Part shown: piece after piece, positions 57,497 through 64,000 of the stretch
Layout of the letters: each line of letters begins with the position of its first letter
Position numbering within the stretch: position 1 is the stretch's first letter
NCBI RefSeq assembly: GCF_050948215.1
Contig: NC_135149.1
Location: 7,855,001 to 7,919,000 of the forward strand
Source: Halictus rubicundus
Lineage: Eukaryota > Arthropoda > Insecta > Hymenoptera > Halictidae
Length of the DNA: 64,000 nt
Direction of reading: 5' to 3'
Made by a program: the position numbers and the translations under genes
Notes under the pieces: generated by a model
What the model was told of the DNA's origin: nothing
Databases searched by the model: none
Seen by the model: only the letters and a program-made list of their open reading frames with translations

Positions 57497-58993
57497 TTAA
57501 GGTCTGTTAAAAGTATCTTAGAAAATCTGAGAACCCAAAGCAATTTGTGTGAAGCAATCTAATCTACTTCCCGATTTAACTTTCTTGCATTTCACACATT
57601 CTAACGTATATTGGCTCACTCTGTCGAATACCCTGGGTACGCGACGATGTTTAAAAGTTTATTAATGGACTCGCGACTGCAAATATGTTAAAATGTTTCA
57701 CCACCTACATTCTGAACATGGAACCTGCCCCACATGGAGGCAAATAGGTCCAAATAACTTCTAACGGGAATAAACTTGCGCTTTTATGTGAACATTCGGA
57801 AAACTTCGATTGGCAAATTGTACACAGCTGTGTATGTGAACGACAAATCGGTATAATAATATGCGCCATGGTTGGCGTAATGATAGCGCGAGCGGTATAA
57901 ATCGTAAATTGCAGTGAATGAATTACAACCGAGGGACGGTATGCGTGTAATGGCGTCTCGTTACGTATCCGTTGGCTGTTTTGCGGCGGGTATATGGGAC
58001 GATCTACGGGCATGTTCGCGGTTATTATTATTTTCAGCCGTCTCGTCTGGTCAGGTGTAGACGGCCATTTAACCGAGAAATGATCCGTAACGATGAAAAT
58101 ACATGTTGCGTAATGGTACCCTCGTACCCGTCCGTTGAAATCTACGGTTTTTGCGCGTATGGTAATTTCTGGCGTGCACGCGGCTGATTAGAGTTTTTCC
58201 CTCGTTAGGCGATGAAACCATCTCCGGCGAAGGTAAGCAGCATAATTCCGAGTAATAGGGGCTGGGGAAAAACAGTGTCTTAAAAGGGAACCGTCTTCTT
58301 GGCACGCGTCTATCGGCTCCGTTGATCTCGGATCAACGTCACAGGAATTGGCAGCAGCGACTCGCTCTCAAGATCGTTTCTATCACGATCTATCAACGGT
58401 TGCTACAATGTAGCGACAGCGGCACGGTTCACTAGAGATCGTGTTTGTCGTCGGGTTGTATAGTTGGCTTGCCACTGCGTGCGCAAATTAGCTTGTCGAT
58501 GCAACATTGACCGTGCGTATCATGTGTGCCGTTTGAGAAAGAGTTAATTGATTTTGTGTGTCGCGAATGGATTGCGGAATTTTATGCGTTTATGGTGTTT
58601 ACACGTTTATGAAAGATAAAAGGATGTTGGCATTAGTAGGCGTCAATGGAACTTTGACGTTTCTTTCATTACAAGTAGGTCTTTATGCAAAAATGTGTCT
58701 GTTGCAACAAGTCAGAATCGCTTAGGAATTATATTCTTTCTTCAATCATTTTAGTAGATCGAAAGGAATTATTTATGTCGTTTCCGATTGACAAACGACG
58801 CTGATGTAACTCTAAGTAACTAAGTAAGTATTTTCTAAGTAGGACAAATTTTTACTTTATTGAGAAAACCTCATGAGAGAATTATTACAACGTTTGGAAG
58901 AAACAAAATCAAAGTACGCAGAGTAAAAGACCCAAATACAGTAAAACTAAGGGTATACAGAATTTTCCCTTTCCCTTTTTTATTAGGACAAAT
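57497..58993. other. No recognisable gene
   Basis: GC-rich between 57560 and 58560 with chance frames on both strands; a degenerate dispersed repeat around 58575 (GGAATTTTATGCGTTTATGG). AT-rich from 58600. Confidence 0.3.
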
Positions 58994-59194
58994 TACAGTC
59001 AATTCTCGATAGATGTCAACAACACAGGTCTTGCCAGCGTCGTGTATCATCCAGGAGACATATCCGAACCTAATTCTACGTCCGAGGCCTCTCGAGTTTC
59101 GTGGCCCTTCTCGGGGTATACCCTGCGTTAGTGGGGATAATTCCGCGACGTTTGTAATCCAGGCCTTGGCGACATATATAGAGAAATCAATGTA
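58994..59194. mobile_element. Pogo-like MITE, most complete short copy
   Basis: Left TACAGTCAATTCTCGATAGA, right inverse of TACATTGATTTCTCTATATA, TA flanks, 201 bp. This copy defines the family of fragments at 1563, 3773, 13208, 32491, 47858 and 60254. Confidence 0.8.
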
Positions 59195-60360
59195 TCGATG
59201 ATCCTCATCAGAGTTAGCATTTACTGAGGCACAAGAAACAATCATTGTTAACCTGTGCTAGTTCATAACGTGATCCATCCCATTCTCAAACATATAAAAT
59301 CCTCAATACACACTCTTTCTCTCTCCAACCCACACCAACGCCCACGCAAGACAAACAGCCCTCCCATAAAAGCAAGTTCTGCGACACCATGTCTTCGTAC
59401 GTGTCCGGAACCGTTCAATCCCTTTCCGAATCACCCTGTAGATGCGCTGGCGATCGATTTGTCCTAGATTCTCATCCATCATCCCCAGCAGGCTGCGCGT
59501 CGTTCCCGTATTCTGGCCCCGTTTCATCATCCGCGTGCTCCCACGGGAGTCCAAAGTAGACAGGTCGTGACATAACACCGTGTACTCTGAAAGGGCATAT
59601 TCATCGGTTGCAGGAGTGGTTGTAGGAAAGGGGGCAAGAGGGGTGTGAAGGGGATCCGAGAAAGCGAGGGCGGCTGTAGGTAGCAGCTTTTCCACCTTGG
59701 TCCATCGAATTTCTCATTTTCTGAACCTGCCGCCCTTCCGCGACAATGGCTCCCCATTGTAGTAGTTTGGCCTGTTTGCTTTTAGGGGGGTTTACCCGGT
59801 GGAAGGGGATTCTCGTCGCGTAGAGGGGATGCCGGTCGTGTGGCCGTGCGCGTGTTTATTTAGGATCATCCCCGGCGAACAGCCAGCAGTATCCCCTGGA
59901 AGTCCGGGAAAAGGCCTGATACGGATTAGAGACCGGCCAACCGGCAAAATTCGGACGCGGTTCCGGTCACGGAAGCCGGCACACGCTTTGCAAACTATGC
60001 CACTCTCGGCTACGGCTCCACAATGCCGGATGTTCCGAGGATATAATGGAAAGTAGATCGGCAAACTACAGTAAAACCTCGCTCGTTGCGACCTCGTTCA
60101 ATCCACGGGATTCTCGTCCGTTGCATACCAGCGATCCCCACCGCGAGTTGTCAGAAGGGACAATTACACAATTTAATGCAAAATAATGCAATAAATGTTG
60201 CATGAAGATCCACAGGACATTTTTGAAAAAGGTTCCATTGTTCGCGTTTTAAATATAGTATTTATTCGATCTATGACCAAAACACGGGTCTAGCCACGGA
60301 CATATATCGACCAGGAGATACTATTCTTTGATCCACGCGATCTTACACTCATCGGCGACC
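59195..60360. other. No recognisable gene; GC-rich 59300-60060
   Basis: Overlapping frames on both strands up to 130 codons at 59303-60064 without domains. A pogo-type terminus TACAGTAAAACCTCGCTCGT is at 60068, and a MITE scrap at 60254-60340 (CACGGGTCTAGCC, CCAGGAGATACTATTCTTTG). Confidence 0.3.
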
Positions 60361-61120
60361 GATAAAAGAAAATTTCAGACATTAGTTGGTTCAGAGGGGC
60401 AAATATTATGATACGCAAAGAAATTTGTTTAAGGTTATATATTTTGAGATTTCAAAGTCGTCGAAGTTTTTTCAAATGGAATGATATATTTTTAGTATCG
60501 CTATATGATAGTCGAGGTCAAGACGAATCCAACGACCTGTAATATTATGGCTTTCACGTAACCTTGAGTATGAAAAATTCATAGAAGTAGGGCACCTGAT
60601 GTAAATAGTGAAATAATGACGACACGATCCCTGTAGGGTTTCAAGAAATGTCCTTTAACCTGGACTAATGAGTGTAAACACGCTTACAATAAATTGTAAA
60701 CACTGATACAAATTCTTCCCCTTTCGGAAGACTTTGATGAATGAACATTTCTTTTATGACGTTCCCTTTACTAACGAAGCTACTTCTTCTAACCATGGAC
60801 AATCGAATACACATAACGTGCATTATTGGTGCACTGAAAACCGAAATGGCTTCGACAAGTTGTACACCAGCGCCCATGAAGTGTAAATGTATGGTGTGTT
60901 TTCATACTCCAGGTCACGTGAAGGTTATAACTTTACAGATCGTTGGATTCGTCTTGAGCTCTGCTATCATATAGCGATAATAAAAATATATCATTCCATT
61001 TAAAAAAACTTCGATGACCACGAAATTTCAAAAAATATAACCCTAAACAAATTTGTTTACCTATAATAATACTTTCCCCTCTGAACCAACTAATGTTTTT
61101 CTCTGAACATTTCTTCTATC
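60361..61120. mobile_element. Foldback element with about 220-bp arms
   Basis: Left arm (60361-60590) and right arm (60890-61120) are inverted copies: ATTAGTTGGTTCAGAGGGG, AAATTTGTTTAxGGTTATAT, AAATGGAATGATATATTTTT, ATCGCTATATGATAG and CAAGACGAATCCAACGA appear in both. They differ by small indels and roughly one base in ten. The 300-bp centre has no gene. Confidence 0.85.
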
Positions 61121-62050
61121 ATGAAAAAAAAGCGAGACATATTAGATGAGAGGAACTTAATGTTCCAGAACTCTTTCGATCCCCGGTTGAAATACTTCTT
61201 GGATCCTCTGTGTAAATCTATTGTTTGCTCGTTGAATCACAAGTAACCGAATATCTGTCCCCCCGCGTTCAATAATAGCACCACTTTAGCGTGGTAGCAG
61301 GTCGGCTGAGAACCTTTCCGATCAGAACCCAACCAGTGTTTCATCCCTTCAACCACGACCCCAGCACCAGGTGCACGAAGCCGCAAGTGCTGCTCGAACA
61401 CTTTTAATGAACCGCCGCCGTAGGTGATCTGGACAGTGTCAGCGACAGTTGGCAACGGCGGCCGGGAGGAAAAGCAGGAAATTACACGGGAAAGAGAGTC
61501 TCCAGAAAAGTTGCCCGGGGTGTCCTGTTTGCGACTTCTGAGCAGCAAGCGGTCCCGGGTAACGAAACACCGAGACCGGGCGGATCGACAACAAACAGGA
61601 ACTGAAAAGGGCGGCGCGCTTATCGGGTTACCTCGCGCAGCTTTCAGCCAACGCGGCGACTGATTTATTGGCGGAAGTCGATTAGAGGCAATCTTACAGT
61701 TAATTACCGAAGGAGCGCCGCGTGACGACGTACAAAAGATTGCGAGAGGGACTCGGGGGCGGACCTCAGGGATGATTTAAAGTTGACCGTATGCAAATGG
61801 TGCGCGCGGCGACCAGGAGACTTTAATTCTCGGCCCTTTCACATTATCAGGTGATATTTAAACTTTTTCTCGCAAAACGAATCCCCGACATTTTTTTCTG
61901 CCCATCATTCCTTCCGTGCTGATTTCTCGCGGATCTTTTTTGTTGTTTACGTAATGGAGTTTTAGTAAAGGTGGATTCCGGGAGCTTGTTGGTTCTTTCG
62001 TGTATGGAAACGATTTTGATCTTTTCTGTCTATCCTATGGGGGTACGATA
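61121..62050. other. No recognisable gene; GC-rich 61250-61830
   Basis: Short frames on both strands, no domain, no repeat identified. Confidence 0.3.
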
Positions 62051-62054
62051 TTAA

Positions 62055-63355
62055 CACTAGAACTACCGACAGTTGAGACATAGCTATCTCTACCAAAACC
62101 AGTCAAAATGACGGGTCTTTAATAAATACGTAATAGTAGAATATTTTTATATTTATTGATTTATTATTATCTTACAAAAGGAACTGCATGTTCTGAGATC
62201 ATAAGAACTATATAATAACAACTATAATAATAACAATAAGTACAATAATGAAGAATATTCAGTACCAAAATCTTTGGTAACAAGAATATTAAAATAAATT
62301 TCCATTGGTAAATATAAGAAGTATAATATAATAATATAATAATAATAATAAAGTAATAGAATAAATAAAATACAAATATAACTTAAATTATTAGGTACAA
62401 AAGTTATCATTCGTCACAGTTCTTGCAAACGTACAGTTTCTTCTGCGTGCATTTTCCGCATACATATTGTTTACAAAGATTGCAAATGGTGGTAGTCTTA
62501 TTATTATTACAGTACCCTATCCGACACCAGTTGCATGAATAAGGTGAGTTCTTTGACGTACTTTCGATCTCAGATGCTCTTTGTTCTATCCGTGATTTTT
62601 CATAGTCAGCGGCAAGTTCACCTAGTAATTGAAACATAAAATCTTTTCTGGATATCTGCTCACCTGTGGTTTCCTTATATAAAATCCAGGCATTTATGCC
62701 AGCTAAATCTAAAATATTAAAAAATACTTGAAGTGGCCATCTTCTTGATCCCGACTTCACGCTATATTTTTTTGCCATTTGGTCTGCTATATCTACCCCA
62801 AATTTTGTTTTATTATAAAATTCGACCGTTTCGGGTAGGCCCTTTTTGCTTTTTCCAATTTTGAAGGTTTTATGTTTTGAGCTCAGGATAAAAACTTTCT
62901 TCTTCGGCTTACTTTTATAAATTGTGAGTGTAATCTCATTTGATCGATACAGCAGCGACGAAAAGCGAGCCATGGTATCCTTCTTCGTTTTACATATTTT
63001 TGTGAGTTCTCTTTTGTTTCTGCGTATTGTACCAACCAGTGTGGTTCTTTTGGCTAATAATTTATATGCCAGTGACAAGCTTGTAAAAAAATTGTCGGTT
63101 GTTATGATCCTTCCCTTCATACTATACGGTTCAATAAGTTCACACCATTCAAATTGACTGATACTGGTATAAGTAGCCATGATAAAAAATTACTTTTATT
63201 TTAAATGAATAAAACAAAATTAAAGTTTATATTATTCCTTTAGCTATCCCTGCAAAAATCATTACATCATTGTGGAGAAAAAATATAACATGAAGTAGGA
63301 ATTTTAAAATAAAGTTGTCAAACCAGTCATTTTGACTGGTGTGGTAGTTCTAGTG
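62055..63355 (-). mobile_element. piggyBac transposon, internally deleted
   Basis: Termini CACTAGAACTACC and the inverse GGTAGTTCTAGTG, flanked by TTAA at 62051-62054 and 63356-63359. Subterminal palindromic words near each end (CCAGTCAAAATGACGGG left, CCAGTCATTTTGACTGG right) suggest transposase-binding sites. At 1.3 kb it is about half the usual length. Confidence 0.93.
62407..63180 (-). CDS. piggyBac transposase, C-terminal part
   Basis: A 257-residue intact frame of the DDE_Tnp_1_7 family, against about 500-600 in full proteins. The second catalytic Asp is in TTDNFFTS (D29) and the third in GVDIADQM (D130), followed by the SRRWPLQVFFNILDLAGINA helix. A C-terminal cysteine-rich domain (CNWC, CNLC, CGKC, CKNC pairs) is complete; in piggyBac this domain binds the transposon ends. 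The N-terminal domain and first catalytic Asp are missing, so cleavage activity is not expected. ATG start is in a plain AT-rich leader. It could still bind ends and act as an inhibitor; that is speculation. Confidence 0.9.
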   Translation of the reverse strand: MATYTSISQFEWCELIEPYSMKGRIITTDNFFTSLSLAYKLLAKRTTLVGTIRRNKRELTKICKTKKDTMARFSSLLYRSNEITLTIYKSKPKKKVFILSSKHKTFKIGKSKKGLPETVEFYNKTKFGVDIADQMAKKYSVKSGSRRWPLQVFFNILDLAGINAWILYKETTGEQISRKDFMFQLLGELAADYEKSRIEQRASEIESTSKNSPYSCNWCRIGYCNNNKTTTICNLCKQYVCGKCTQKKLYVCKNCDE

Positions 63356-63359
63356 TTAA

Positions 63360-64000
63360 AGATGATATTATCGAGATATTTGTCGACGTAGATTTCTTTC
63401 GTCCCTTTCTTTTGCTATCGTTAATCTTGCTCGCCGGTTTTAAATTCACCGAGCAATTTTAAAGTAATTACTTAAGGAACGATTTTGCTTCGATTCTAGA
63501 GGAATTATGTAATTCACATGCATTTCACACTTTTTGCACGTTACTTACAGTTTCATGTCACGTTCGACGTTACGAATTAACATGCTGGGAAAAATGGGAC
63601 CTCGTCGTACAGCAATTAATTATTCCTAAATTACCGCTGTATATGTGTATCATGTTTTTAAATAGAGTGAATGGGTATCTTTACATTAATTCGTCGTTTC
63701 GAAGTTAGAACAATAACAAAGTCAATATTCCACCATAAAGTAATGAAATGGTCTTTTCGCACAGTTAAAATACAAAGACGCATATCCTTGCATTATCTGA
63801 AGTTCTTTGAAAATAAACATGCTGTACTCTGCATAATCGAGTAATGAATTATACAAATTTTTAATTTTTCACCTAGCGATAATGAAACGATTCTTTAAAA
63901 TTAAAATATAAAGACCTTTGTACCCTCGCCTTACCTGGAATTTTCTGCGAGTAAACAAGTTGTGCTTCTTACGCTCGAGTAACAAGTTACGCATTATAAA
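63360..64000. other. No gene; weak tandem duplication at the end
   Basis: From about 63735 two diverged units of about 125 bp follow each other (TAATGAAAxGxTxxTTTxxxA, AAAATAxAAAGAC, ...CGAGTAA). Otherwise unique AT-rich sequence running off the window. Confidence 0.35.

Noticed and set aside
1..64000. tRNA, rRNA or known microRNA genes
   Set aside because: I looked for cloverleaf T-arm words and familiar insect microRNA seeds and saw none; a covariance-model search would be decisive.

Overview
The window is animal nuclear DNA, most likely insect and possibly hymenopteran. The evidence is a Drosophila-copia-style retrotransposon, mariner, Tc1, piggyBac, hAT and Transib-like DNA elements, GT-AG intron signals, and GC-rich islands in an AT-rich background. 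The taxon is an inference from the repeat spectrum. I see no operons, rRNA, tRNA or CRISPR arrays. Host coding sequence is sparse; most of what can be read is mobile DNA.

Layout. 0-5.5 kb: a hAT-type non-autonomous element carrying a nested MITE, pogo-like MITE scraps, and GC-rich sequence without a recognisable gene. 5.5-9.8 kb: two oppositely oriented copies of a CACAGTGG-ended element, one interrupted by a LINE 3' fragment, with a Transib-like MITE (perfect 5-bp CGGCG duplication) abutting the second. 9.8-20 kb: mostly featureless sequence plus a decayed Tc1-type element (12.3-13.2 kb), a CCAAT/CRE-bearing MITE (14.5 kb), a small unidentified ORF pair (15.2-15.7 kb) and another Tc1/mariner-type element (16.7-17.7 kb).

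20.0-41.3 kb is dominated by a compound segmental duplication. A 7-kb block (21.75-28.81 kb) recurs at 33.82-41.27 kb. The first copy lies between two direct copies of a separate 1.5-kb segment and is preceded by a short inverted piece of the same block, with small microhomologies at two joints. Each block holds a Tc1-type remnant, exon candidates of an unrecognised minus-strand gene, a small divergent plus-strand gene candidate, two MITEs and a minisatellite. The second block also has a solo LTR that is absent from the first.

41.3-64 kb holds two long hairpin (foldback) elements, a diverged tandem repeat, a pogo-like MITE, a structurally complete Ty1/copia retrotransposon (48,358-53,558; LTRs identical by eye, 5-bp target duplication, one in-frame stop in RNase H), an internally deleted mariner, and an internally deleted piggyBac with both termini and TTAA duplications. 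The rest is unannotated, with CpG-rich islands that may be regulatory.
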